Shown here: in pieces, positions 1-6,095 of the stretch
How positions within the stretch are numbered: position 1 is the stretch's first letter
Layout: each line of letters begins with the position of its first letter
Origin: an uncultured Clostridia bacterium
GTDB lineage: Bacteria > Bacillota > Clostridia > Oscillospirales > CAG-272
Length of the DNA: 8,203 bases
Reading direction: 5' to 3'
Assembly: GCA_947304475.1 (NCBI GenBank)
Contig: CAMZBE010000046.1
Location: 1-8,203 of the forward strand
Notes under the pieces: model-generated
What the model was told of the DNA's origin: nothing
The model's database searches: none
The model's input: the letters and a program-made list of their open reading frames with translations, nothing else
Position numbers and translations under genes: made by a program

Positions 1-200
1 GCTACGCGTCCCCGAACCTCGCGGTCCGCACCAACCCCGATTACGACTACAGCGAGGGGACCGACGAATACGCGATCCTCTACGAACTGCCCGCGTCCTA
101 TAAGGAAGATCCCGCGAGAATGCAGTACTACCACACCCTCGATGACGCGACGCAGAAGATCATGGACGATTACTGGATGAGTCTCGGCATCGATGATTGA
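1..200 (+). CDS. potD: C-terminal end of a probable spermidine/putrescine ABC transporter substrate-binding protein (PotD type), cut by the left edge
   Basis: The reading frame is open from the left edge (first full codon at 3) to TGA at 198-200, giving the last 65 residues. The fragment begins YASPNLAVR, which resembles the 'GY(S/T)(T/S)PN' segment near the end of clostridial PotD proteins. It ends with an aromatic and acidic helix (YYHTLDDATQKIMDDYW), like the C-terminal 'YxxLxxxTxxxxxxxW' region of that family. PotD proteins are extracytoplasmic, lipid-anchored in Gram-positives, and deliver polyamines to the PotABC permease. The ATPase and permease genes would be expected to the left, outside the window. 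A strong terminator follows 20 nt after the stop. The coding call is firm. The family call rests on a short tail recognised from memory, so another substrate-binding protein is possible. Confidence 0.6.
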   Translation, partial: YASPNLAVRTNPDYDYSEGTDEYAILYELPASYKEDPARMQYYHTLDDATQKIMDDYWMSLGIDD

Positions 201-214
201 TCGAAAAAAGCAAC

Positions 215-260
215 AAAAAGCGCCCGCATCGTGCGATGCGGGCGCCTCTTTTTTTCTTTT
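215..260. terminator. Bidirectional Rho-independent terminator between convergent genes
   Basis: The hairpin has an 11-bp perfect stem (GCGCCCGCATC at 220-230 with GATGCGGGCGC at 235-245) and the 4-nt loop GTGC. On the plus strand it runs into CTCTTTTTTTCTTTT. On the minus strand the stem is followed directly by TTTTTGTTGCTTTTTT. It lies between the stop of the left-edge gene (200) and the stop of thiN (262), so it can end both transcripts. Confidence 0.93.
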
Positions 261-261
261 A

Positions 262-912
262 TTATCCGAATATCGGGATCGGGTACCCCTCGGCGAACGT
301 CAGCAGGGTGCCGCGCTTTACTTCGATCGTGACCGGCTTTCCGATAAACGAATTGGATACCCCGAGGGGAAACGTCGGGGTGAGCGTCGCGTCCGAGAGG
401 GGGTAGAAGGCGCCCGAGAGCGTGACGCCCGAAGCGTTGCCGCCGACGGCGAACACCGAGAGCGTGCCGCAGGGAAGCGCGAGGAAGGAGAGCGAACCGT
501 CCCGTATCGCCGTGACCGTGAAGCCGTCCCCGAAGAGCAGACCGACCTCTCCCCGCCCCGCCAACTCCGCAAGGAGTTGATAGGCGGCGAAGGTATGGTC
601 GGGGCGCCCGCCGGTGCAGCCGACGAAGCAGAAGCGGGAATACCCGCGCGTCCGCCCGAGATCGACCGCCGCCGCGGCGTCGGTCACGTCCTTTTCGACC
701 GGGAGCGTCACGACGTTTTCGCCCTCGGGTACCCGCCCGAGCGAGTCGAAATCCCCGATCACGAGGTCGGGCGTCAAGTTCAGACTGCGTACAAGGTCAA
801 GTCCGCTGTCCGCCGCGATCACGAGATCGCCCGGCTCCGGAATATGCGGGCAGGCGGGGGAGAAGTCCCCCCCGCCGAAAATCCAACAGGTTTGCCCGCT
901 TTCGTTTGCCAT
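262..912 (-). CDS. thiN: Thiamine pyrophosphokinase (ThiN family)
   Basis: This 216-aa cytoplasmic enzyme transfers pyrophosphate from ATP to thiamine, making the cofactor thiamine diphosphate in one step. The length fits bacterial ThiN (about 210-220 aa). The N-terminal catalytic domain shows ADSG (34-37), the acidic GDFDS motif (53-57), the KDxTD motif (74-78) and GGRPDH (101-106). The C-terminal substrate-binding domain (about 140-210) has the typical LGVSNSFIG segment (183-191). The asparagine I expect a few residues after the DH of GGRPDH is alanine here (A110). The ATG at 912 is chosen because family similarity begins there and it lies 17 nt behind the stop of the lipoprotein gene. The longer open frame to 1119 only overlaps that gene. 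The ribosome site is weak (GAAAGCG), so translation may be coupled to the gene upstream. No separate promoter or TPP riboswitch is visible. Confidence 0.94.
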   Translation of the reverse strand: MANESGQTCWIFGGGDFSPACPHIPEPGDLVIAADSGLDLVRSLNLTPDLVIGDFDSLGRVPEGENVVTLPVEKDVTDAAAAVDLGRTRGYSRFCFVGCTGGRPDHTFAAYQLLAELAGRGEVGLLFGDGFTVTAIRDGSLSFLALPCGTLSVFAVGGNASGVTLSGAFYPLSDATLTPTFPLGVSNSFIGKPVTIEVKRGTLLTFAEGYPIPIFG

Positions 913-929
913 ATCCGTTTCGCTTTCGG

Positions 930-3302
930 TCAGTTCTTTGCGATATGAAGATCGCCCTGAAGTCCCGAGATGGTGTAGGTCCCGGCAACGACGACCGTAT
1001 AGGTCCCCTCGCTGAATGTAAACGCTTTCGGATCTTCGATTTTCCCGACGTCGGGCGTGAAGACGAACGTGTCGCCTTCCGCAAGCGTTACGGTGACCGT
1101 GTAATACATACCGTCCCACCAGAAGGGCTGCGCGTCGCCGCCGTTGACCGAGATATAGATCTGCGGTTTCTGCGCGCCGTATCTTTCGAGGTTCAGTTCA
1201 AAGTACAGCGTGTTTTCATACGCGTTGTACTCGATGGTATAGAAGCGTCCTTCGTAATACGTGGTGATCATTCGGTCCCCTACGAACCGGGTGTTCTCGC
1301 GGTTCGCGACGGTATCGACGTAGGCGGCGATCTCTTCGTTCGTCATACCGAAGATATGGATATACTTTCCGTCGGCATTGTACGAGTAGAGCAGATTGCC
1401 GCTCGCAGTCGGCGTCGGGATCACGAATTTGCCGTCTACCCAACTTGCAACTGCCTGCGCCGGGAAGGTCGAGGAGTAGGTCCGGTCAACGTTGTTTGCC
1501 AGCTGGCGCACCGAGATCCGGAGTGTGTTCTCTTCAAACTGATTGACCGTGATGAACAGGACGTTCTGACCGATGACTTTGACGTAGGCGTTGATATCGT
1601 CCTGAACGAAGCCGCCCGCTTTCAGTTTGGAAAGATACGCGGTCCATTCGTCGTTTGTCGTATTCCGGACGGTTAGGTAAATGGTGTCGTTGCCTTCCTT
1701 GTAGTCGTCGATATTGTAACTGCCGTTCGCCGTATCGTAGACGGGAACGCTCCACGCGGTCAAGGGGGCGGGGAACTGTTTCGCTTCCTGCTCTTCGATC
1801 TCGCTCCGGAAACCGATGATCGCGGAGAACGTGGCGGTCTCGTTCGGGTTGGTCTTGTTCGTCAAGCGGATCGTGATGAGGGAACCGTTTGCTTCGAGCG
1901 CCGCGGTCCCGCCGAGGCGGTTGGCGATCAGATCGGACAGACGGTCGCTGAGATTGACTTTAACCCACGCGCTCTTTCCGACTGCGATCTCGTAATCGTA
2001 GTCGCCGAAGTTTTGGAGCAATTCAATCACGTTGCCGTTCGCGTCGACCGAGTAGATGCAGGGACGCTTGACGCCGATGACGGCGCCGCCCCAGGGACCG
2101 AAGCCGGTAAGAAGATCCGAGACCGTGCAGTCGCGTTCGATGTTCTGCGCACCCCACGCTTCGCGGTCCTGCGTCAGCAAGGCGATCCCGACGGCTTCAC
2201 CGTGCCCGCCGTTTTCTCCGTGGTCGTCCTCTTTTTCCGTGACCAGCGAGTAGATAACGTCTTTCTTGAAGATCTCGGAGAAATCGCGGTAGGCGGACGT
2301 GATCGTGTCGCTTTGGATCCCGTTTTCCGAAAGGAACGCCGTCCCGTCGACGTCGGTCGAGTTCAATCCGAACGCGAAGAAGGCGTCGGCGATGGTCGCG
2401 CCCTTGGTCTCGTTGTAGCGCGTGATCTTTTTCAGATCTTTGTCGGCGTACCACTTGCAGGTGTCGGCGTTAAAGACGACGCCCTCGTTGCGGTAGGTCT
2501 CGAAGGATTGATGGTTTGCGTCCTTCACCAGTTTGGTGTCGGGTTCCAGCACGAATTTCCGCCACTCGTTGATCCCGGCGGCTTTCATATCGACGTAGTC
2601 GTATTCGTAGGTGTAATTGCCGCGGAAAGCGAGTTGGCGCTCGTCGTTCGCCGTCCACATGGTCAGCGTGTAGATCGGCGTGGTGCTCGTCATATCGTAG
2701 TCGAGGATCATCTTGACGTACCAGATCATGCTGACGTCCTCGTTCCCGCGAACAAGCCGGATGTCGAAGGAAACGTCGGCTTGGATCAGGTCGGCTTCGT
2801 CGATGTCGATCTGGAGCGCAAGGCGGAACGTGTAGTCGTACTTGTAGTCGTTCTTGTTCGCATCGTCGCTCATATCCCTGCCGGTCGCGACGTCGACAAA
2901 GACCTCGCCCGTGATATCGTCGTAGTACTTGGCGCCGAACTCGAACCCCTTGCCGATCTTCTCCAGTACGGTTTTCAGGCACTGGAACTGGATCATCGGG
3001 GGCTGCGTGTATTCGAGATCGTCGATCACGTCGCCCTGACTGTCGCCCGACGTGTAGACCGAACGAATGGTCGAGAGGGGATCGCCGTCCCCTGCGAGCA
3101 GGCGCTTGACGGCGTAGGTTTCGGCGTCGGCGGCGCTCTTGTTGCCCGCCTCCTTGAAACTCTTCTCCACACCTTTGAAGGCAAACGAAACTTTTTCGTA
3201 ATCGGTGGTCGGCAATTTGTCCTTCTTTCCGCACGCGGAAAGGGCAAAGACCGCGGAGAGGATCAAAACCGCCGAGAGGATCAGAAGCAAACCTTTTTTC
3301 AT
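930..3302 (-). CDS. Large secreted lipoprotein of unknown function with two tandem ~105-residue modules
   Basis: This 790-aa protein is of a family I do not recognise. It starts with MKKG, a hydrophobic segment (about 4-22) and the lipobox LSAC, so Cys24 should be lipidated and the protein anchored outside the membrane. The mature part is acidic and rich in Tyr, Asp and Thr, typical of extracellular beta-rich proteins. Residues 30-490 show no known domain. Residues 510-601 and 613-707 are two diverged copies of one module, each starting FPA and ending with ENTL plus a beta strand. The last 80 residues contain Tyr/Thr-rich strands (YYTVTVTL, GTYTVVVAGTYTI) reminiscent of extracellular carbohydrate-binding or Ig-like folds, which is inference only. 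The start at 3302 is supported by GAGGT 6 nt upstream and by the signal peptide. Earlier in-frame ATGs run through the promoter. It is the first gene of a unit with thiN. A ligand-binding or surface role is plausible but unproven. Confidence 0.9.
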   Translation of the reverse strand: MKKGLLLILSAVLILSAVFALSACGKKDKLPTTDYEKVSFAFKGVEKSFKEAGNKSAADAETYAVKRLLAGDGDPLSTIRSVYTSGDSQGDVIDDLEYTQPPMIQFQCLKTVLEKIGKGFEFGAKYYDDITGEVFVDVATGRDMSDDANKNDYKYDYTFRLALQIDIDEADLIQADVSFDIRLVRGNEDVSMIWYVKMILDYDMTSTTPIYTLTMWTANDERQLAFRGNYTYEYDYVDMKAAGINEWRKFVLEPDTKLVKDANHQSFETYRNEGVVFNADTCKWYADKDLKKITRYNETKGATIADAFFAFGLNSTDVDGTAFLSENGIQSDTITSAYRDFSEIFKKDVIYSLVTEKEDDHGENGGHGEAVGIALLTQDREAWGAQNIERDCTVSDLLTGFGPWGGAVIGVKRPCIYSVDANGNVIELLQNFGDYDYEIAVGKSAWVKVNLSDRLSDLIANRLGGTAALEANGSLITIRLTNKTNPNETATFSAIIGFRSEIEEQEAKQFPAPLTAWSVPVYDTANGSYNIDDYKEGNDTIYLTVRNTTNDEWTAYLSKLKAGGFVQDDINAYVKVIGQNVLFITVNQFEENTLRISVRQLANNVDRTYSSTFPAQAVASWVDGKFVIPTPTASGNLLYSYNADGKYIHIFGMTNEEIAAYVDTVANRENTRFVGDRMITTYYEGRFYTIEYNAYENTLYFELNLERYGAQKPQIYISVNGGDAQPFWWDGMYYTVTVTLAEGDTFVFTPDVGKIEDPKAFTFSEGTYTVVVAGTYTISGLQGDLHIAKN
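1182..1775 (-). repeat. Protein-level tandem duplication within the lipoprotein
   Basis: Residues 510-601 and 613-707 of the lipoprotein align at a constant offset of 105 residues over their central part. Y542 matches Y647, T549-N550 match T654-N655, E552 matches E657, A555-Y556 match A660-Y661, and the ENTL of 591-594 matches 696-699. Both copies begin with FPA (510 and 613). The DNA has diverged, so this is an old domain duplication rather than a recent DNA repeat. Confidence 0.7.
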
Positions 3303-3307
3303 AACCG

Positions 3308-3313
3308 TACCTC
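3308..3313 (-). promoter_or_regulatory. Ribosome binding site of the lipoprotein gene
   Basis: On the minus strand GAGGT lies 6 nt before the ATG at 3302. This site, with the signal peptide that follows, fixes the start and excludes the in-frame ATGs further upstream. Confidence 0.75.
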
Positions 3314-3361
3314 GTTCTTGTCTGTCGGCGCTCGCCCCGGAACGGCGGGAAAAGAGCGGAG

Positions 3362-3375
3362 CGGGCGGTCGCCCG
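3362..3375. promoter_or_regulatory. GC-rich palindrome at the start of the lipoprotein transcript
   Basis: The plus strand reads CGGGCG-GT-CGCCCG, a perfect 6-bp inverted repeat with a 2-nt centre. It begins a few bases downstream of the predicted start site near 3378. It could be an operator or a 5' stabilising hairpin. The same RNA can instead pair over a longer range: GAACGG at its 5' end is complementary to CCGTTC about 30 nt downstream. Function is unknown. Confidence 0.35.
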
Positions 3376-3384
3376 TTCACTCCC

Positions 3385-3413
3385 ATCATACATTCTTTTA
3401 TTAAAAAAGTCAA
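3385..3413 (-). promoter_or_regulatory. Sigma-A type promoter for the lipoprotein-thiN unit
   Basis: On the minus strand, TTGACT (3413-3408) and TATGAT (3390-3385) are separated by exactly 17 nt of AT-rich sequence. This is one mismatch from consensus in each box. Transcription would start near 3378, giving a 5' leader of about 75 nt before the ATG at 3302. The leader starts with a 14-bp palindrome (3362-3375). No known riboswitch pattern was seen in it. Confidence 0.85.
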
Positions 3414-3452
3414 CATATAGGAGAAAAATATCAAAAAAAGGGCTTTCCCCTC

Positions 3453-3481
3453 TTGAAAAAAGAAAAGCGTTCGGTTATAAT
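3453..3481 (+). promoter_or_regulatory. Sigma-A type promoter for typA
   Basis: TTGAAA (3453-3458) and a perfect TATAAT (3476-3481) are separated by 17 nt. Transcription would start near 3488, giving a leader of about 58 nt before the typA ATG. The -35 boxes of this promoter and the divergent lipoprotein promoter are about 40 bp apart. The A-rich DNA between them could act as upstream (UP) elements. Confidence 0.88.
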
Positions 3482-3530
3482 AATAAAGTTAAAAAAAGGC
3501 GCCCGCAAAAGGACGCCCGGACCGACGGAA

Positions 3531-3536
3531 AAAGGA
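3531..3536 (+). promoter_or_regulatory. Ribosome binding site of typA
   Basis: AAAGGA lies 9 nt before the ATG at 3546 and supports that start codon. Confidence 0.7.
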
Positions 3537-3545
3537 CGGTAGAAT

Positions 3546-5381
3546 ATGAAGCGGACAGACCTTCGCAACGTCGCGATCATCGCGCACGTTGACCACGGAA
3601 AGACCACGCTCGTCGACGAGATGCTCCGGCAGGGCGGCGTGTACCGCGAGAACCAGGCGATGACCGAGCGCGTGATGGACTCGGGCGATATCGAGCGCGA
3701 GCGCGGCATCACGATTTTGGCGAAGAATACCGCCGTACACTACAACGGCGTAAAAATCAATATCGTCGACACCCCGGGACACGCCGATTTCGGCGGCGAG
3801 GTCGAACGCATCCTGAAAATGGTGAACGGCGTTATCCTGCTGGTCGACGCTGCCGAGGGACCGATGCCCCAGACGCGGTTCGTATTGGAGCGCGCGCTTG
3901 CCCTGAACCATCGCGTGATCGTCGTGGTGAACAAGATCGACCGTCCCGACGCCCGCCTCGACGAGATCGAGGACGAGGTGCTCGAACTGCTGATGGAACT
4001 GGACGCCACCGACGAACAACTCGACTCCCCGATCCTCTACTGCTCGGGCAGAGCCGGGACCGCCAGTTTCGACGCGCACACGCCGGGCACCGATCTGCGC
4101 CCGCTCTTCGATACCATTCTCGACTATATCCCCGCCCCCGAGGGCGACGAGAACGGTGAGTTGCAACTGCTGGTCTCCTCGATTGACTATAACAACTTCG
4201 TCGGTCGGATCGGGATCGGTCGGATCGAGCGCGGCACCCTGAAACAGAACCAGGACGTGATGATCACCAACTTTCACTCGGAGGAGGCGCCCCGCCGCGC
4301 CCGCATCGTCTCGATGTACCAGTTCGACGGGCTGAACCGCGTCGCCGTTCCGCAGGCGACGGTCGGGGATATCGTCTGCTTCTCGGGCGCCGAGAACATC
4401 ACGATCGGCGATACCGTCACCAGTCTCAACTGCGTCGAGCCGCTCGAGTTCGTCAAGGTCAGCGAGCCGACGCTGGAAATGACCTTCTCGGTCAACGACA
4501 GCCCGTTTGCCGGGCGGGAAGGGAAGTACGTCACCTCGCGTCATCTGCGCGAACGGCTCTACCGCGAACTGCTGAAGGACGTTTCGCTCCGCGTGACCGA
4601 CGGCGAGACCACCGATACCTTCCGCGTCGCCGGACGCGGCGAAATGCACCTCTCGATCCTGATCGAGACCATGCGCCGCGAGGGCTACGAACTCGCCTGC
4701 TCGAACCCGCGCGTCCTGATGAAAGAGATCGACGGCGTGAAGTGCGAACCCATCGAGCGCGTCACGATCGACGTCCCCGAGGAGTATATGGGGACGGTGA
4801 TGGAGCGGCTCGGCTCCCGCAAGGGCGAGTTGGTCGATATGCAACTGCGCGGTACGCGCCAGAAACTGACCTACCTGATCCCGACGCGGTGCCTTTTCGG
4901 CTATCGCTCGGAGTTCATGACCGCCACCCGCGGAGAGGGCATCATCAACGCCGTTTTCGAGACCTACGCGCCTTATAAGGGCGAGGTCACCATGCGCTAT
5001 ACCGGCTCCCTCGTCGCGAGCGAGGCGGGCGAGGCGACCAGTTACGGACTCTATTACTCGCAGGAGCGCGGTCCGCTCTTTATCGGCGTGCAGACGCCGG
5101 TCTACGAGGGCATGATCGTCGGCGAGAACCCCAAGATGGGCGATATCGAGGTCAACGTCTGCAAGAAGAAGCACCTGACCGCCATTCGCTCCACCGGCGC
5201 CGACGAGGCGCTGACGCTGGTCACCCCGCGCCAGATGGGACTTGAGGAAGCCATCGAGTTCATCGCGGACGACGAACTGATCGAGGTCACGCCGAAGAGC
5301 ATCCGCCTGCGCAAGACCATTCTCGACACCCCGCTCCGTAAGAAAGCCCAGGCGGCCAAGCGGAACGCCGCGAAGCAGTAA
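3546..5381 (+). CDS. typA: Ribosome-associated translational GTPase TypA/BipA
   Basis: This 611-aa protein is full length for the family (E. coli BipA is 607 aa). TypA binds the 70S ribosome at the EF-G/LepA site and hydrolyses GTP. It is linked to ribosome assembly and growth under cold or other stress. The G domain shows G1 AHVDHGKT (13-20), G2 RGIT (53-56), G3 DTPGH (75-79), G4 NKID (129-132) and G5-like SGRAG (167-171). A beta-barrel domain II follows (about 205-300). Domain III-like sequence follows, including the diagnostic GRGEMHLSILIE run (363-374). Next comes an EF-G domain V-like region starting near EPIERVTIDVPEEYMG (401-416) and the BipA-specific C-terminal domain (about 480-590). 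The tail is basic (KKAQAAKRNAAK). All catalytic motifs look intact. It is transcribed alone from the promoter at 3453-3481. Confidence 0.98.
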   Translation: MKRTDLRNVAIIAHVDHGKTTLVDEMLRQGGVYRENQAMTERVMDSGDIERERGITILAKNTAVHYNGVKINIVDTPGHADFGGEVERILKMVNGVILLVDAAEGPMPQTRFVLERALALNHRVIVVVNKIDRPDARLDEIEDEVLELLMELDATDEQLDSPILYCSGRAGTASFDAHTPGTDLRPLFDTILDYIPAPEGDENGELQLLVSSIDYNNFVGRIGIGRIERGTLKQNQDVMITNFHSEEAPRRARIVSMYQFDGLNRVAVPQATVGDIVCFSGAENITIGDTVTSLNCVEPLEFVKVSEPTLEMTFSVNDSPFAGREGKYVTSRHLRERLYRELLKDVSLRVTDGETTDTFRVAGRGEMHLSILIETMRREGYELACSNPRVLMKEIDGVKCEPIERVTIDVPEEYMGTVMERLGSRKGELVDMQLRGTRQKLTYLIPTRCLFGYRSEFMTATRGEGIINAVFETYAPYKGEVTMRYTGSLVASEAGEATSYGLYYSQERGPLFIGVQTPVYEGMIVGENPKMGDIEVNVCKKKHLTAIRSTGADEALTLVTPRQMGLEEAIEFIADDELIEVTPKSIRLRKTILDTPLRKKAQAAKRNAAKQ

Positions 5382-5391
5382 GAAGGGAACG

Positions 5392-5415
5392 CGCGCTTTC
5401 TTGTAAGAAAGCGCG
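5392..5415. repeat. Perfect 11-bp inverted repeat without T-tract
   Basis: CGCGCTTTCTT pairs with AAGAAAGCGCG across a 2-nt centre, 10 nt after the typA stop. The next plus-strand bases are ACAAAG, so it is not a classical terminator. It could protect the typA mRNA 3' end. It closely resembles the hairpin at 5659-5680. Confidence 0.7.
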
Positions 5416-5444
5416 ACAAAGAACTTCATAAAAAAAGGAAGTTG

Positions 5445-5472
5445 GCAAAACGGCAGTTCGCTGCCGTTTTGC
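5445..5472. terminator. Candidate terminator hairpin with TTCG tetraloop
   Basis: GCAAAACGGCAG (5445-5456) pairs with CTGCCGTTTTGC (5461-5472) across a TTCG loop. Read as a core CGGCAG/CTGCCG stem flanked by AAAA and TTTT, it looks like a compact bidirectional terminator for typA and for the converging operon. The T-tract is short (TTTTGCGGTTT), so the call is moderate. Confidence 0.55.
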
Positions 5473-5525
5473 GGTTTCAAAAACGGAACTGCGTTCGTTT
5501 TCCGGACAGTTTGAAAGAAACACGC

Positions 5526-5560
5526 CGCCCGCGTCGGATTACCGACGCAGGCGACTTTTT
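5526..5560 (+). terminator. Probable Rho-independent terminator downstream of typA
   Basis: GCGTCGG (5531-5537) pairs with CCGACGC (5542-5548) across the loop ATTA. The stem is extended by CGCC/GGCG beyond a single C-A mismatch. The hairpin is followed by AC and then TTTTT (5556-5560) on the plus strand, giving a reasonable terminator about 150 nt after the typA stop. Confidence 0.65.
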
Positions 5561-5589
5561 ACTTCTGTAAAGCGGTTATTCGGTATCGG

Positions 5590-5627
5590 CTATAAAACCG
5601 CGAAACGGCGCCGGAGCGCCGTTTCGC
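5590..5627 (-). terminator. Candidate terminator of the minus-strand flavoprotein operon
   Basis: GCGAAACGGCGC (5600-5611) and GCGCCGTTTCGC (5616-5627) form a perfect 12-bp stem with a 4-nt loop. On the minus strand it is followed by GGTTTTATAG, a weak T-tract. It lies about 80 nt beyond the stop of the DUF1667 gene. Confidence 0.5.
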
Positions 5628-5658
5628 TATAAGTATTCCCATAATGAATTTCTTTGCT

Positions 5659-5680
5659 CCACTTTCTTTCAAGAAAGTGG
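5659..5680. repeat. Perfect 10-bp inverted repeat behind the DUF1667 gene
   Basis: CCACTTTCTT (5659-5668) pairs with AAGAAAGTGG (5671-5680). No T-tract follows on either strand. It sits about 28 nt past the DUF1667 stop, mirroring the related hairpin just past the typA stop, and may stabilise the mRNA 3' end. Confidence 0.65.
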
Positions 5681-5681
5681 A

Positions 5682-5701
5682 CGTACCCCTTCGTACCCCT
5701 T
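5682..5701. repeat. Short tandem repeat, two 10-bp units
   Basis: The unit CGTACCCCTT occurs twice head to tail (5682-5691 and 5692-5701) and is followed by a decayed partial copy (CGTTCCTT). It starts just past the DUF1667 stop codon (5708-5710 on the plus strand). On the minus-strand mRNA it reads as repeated AAGGGGTACG. It may be slippage; no role is evident. Confidence 0.6.
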
Positions 5702-5707
5702 CGTTCC

Positions 5708-6061
5708 TTACTTCCCGGTCACGACGAGGTTGGCGTCGGTGCCCATGAAGCCCTCGACGAGGACGGTGCCGGGCCGGACGTTTTCGGGCGCGACGTAGGC
5801 GCGGATAAAGTCCATAGCGGGCAGGAGCAATTCCTTCGGGATGGGCTTATCGGTACGGACGGCGATGACGCGATCCGAGCCGCGCAGGGCGACGGTCGTG
5901 GTGAGCGTGCGCGTCGGGTGCGTCACTTCCGCCACGCCGTAGGCGGCGCCGCGGGGGCAACCGTTGCCCGTAACGGTAAGGGTTTCACAGTCGACCGTAA
6001 GTTCACACCCCATCGGGCAGACCGTACAGGGGAAACGACGGATCTTTTCGACGTTTTCCAT
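5708..6061 (-). CDS. DUF1667 protein, small four-cysteine partner of the GlpA/GlpB-like flavoproteins
   Basis: This 117-aa protein matches the usual length (about 120 aa) and pattern of DUF1667. An N-terminal cysteine cluster CTVCPMGC (C12, C15, C19) is followed by GNGCPRG (C35). Then come the ExxxPxRxLTTTV segment (45-57) and VRTDKPIPK (68-76). Four conserved cysteines suggest an Fe-S cluster or another bound metal. Members are normally encoded beside GlpA- and GlpB-like flavoproteins, as here, and are presumed to be a small electron-transfer subunit, but no function has been firmly assigned to my knowledge. There is no signal peptide. The ATG at 6061 is certain as the upstream limit because an in-frame TGA lies three codons before it. 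The ribosome site is weak. An 86-nt spacer with a hairpin separates it from the gene upstream. It is the last gene of the operon. Confidence 0.9.
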   Translation of the reverse strand: MENVEKIRRFPCTVCPMGCELTVDCETLTVTGNGCPRGAAYGVAEVTHPTRTLTTTVALRGSDRVIAVRTDKPIPKELLLPAMDFIRAYVAPENVRPGTVLVEGFMGTDANLVVTGK

Positions 6062-6075
6062 ATTTCTTCACTCAT

Positions 6076-6095
6076 TCTTCCCCATTGGGGGAAGA
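6076..6095 (-). promoter_or_regulatory. Hairpin in the spacer between the GlpB-like and DUF1667 genes
   Basis: On the minus strand CTTCCCC (6094-6088) pairs with GGGGAAG (6083-6077) across CAAT, and one extra T-A pair extends the stem. The 3' arm ends 15 nt before the DUF1667 ATG. No T-tract follows, so it is unlikely to be a terminator. It may affect mRNA processing or translation of the last gene. Confidence 0.5.

Larger units (their letters stand above)
5382..5707. other. Gene-free region between convergent genes, packed with inverted repeats
   Basis: No plausible gene is present in this 326-nt stretch. It holds at least seven inverted repeats: 5392-5415 (11-bp stem), 5422-5443 (6-bp), 5445-5472 (12-bp), 5480-5501 (9 bp plus one bulge), 5526-5553 (11 bp with one mismatch), 5600-5627 (12-bp) and 5659-5680 (10-bp). 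An eighth (GCGGTT at 5572-5577 with AACCGC at 5596-5601) overlaps the arm of the sixth by two bases. Together the seven cover about half of the region. Some act plausibly as terminators and are listed separately. The rest have no T-tract and no assigned role. Confidence 0.8.

Noticed and set aside
193..948. 251-codon plus-strand open frame over thiN
   Set aside because: It starts inside the end of the left gene, crosses the terminator hairpin and is antisense to an intact ThiN.
2013..3404. 463-codon open frame on the plus strand, antisense to the lipoprotein gene
   Set aside because: The opposite strand has a promoter, ribosome site, signal peptide and lipobox. This frame has none of these, and it ends beyond the lipoprotein start codon in the leader and promoter.
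3303..3434. N-terminal extension of the lipoprotein to the ATG at 3434
   Set aside because: It would begin upstream of the -35 box and run through the promoter. It would also place a Pro/Arg-rich segment before a perfect signal peptide.
3489..5480. 663-codon open frame on the minus strand, antisense to the whole of typA
   Set aside because: It mirrors the typA codon phase, has low-complexity composition (rich in Asp, Val, His, Arg) and no recognisable domain or ribosome site. It results from codon bias in a GC-rich gene.
5592..5647. TATAAA, TATAAG and CATAAT as -10 boxes of a promoter in the convergent spacer
   Set aside because: No acceptable -35 box lies at the right distance on either strand, and no gene would be served.
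5392..5680. CRISPR array or integron-like attC array
   Set aside because: The inverted repeats differ in sequence and spacing, there are no constant direct repeats or unique spacers of fixed length, and no cas or integrase gene is present.
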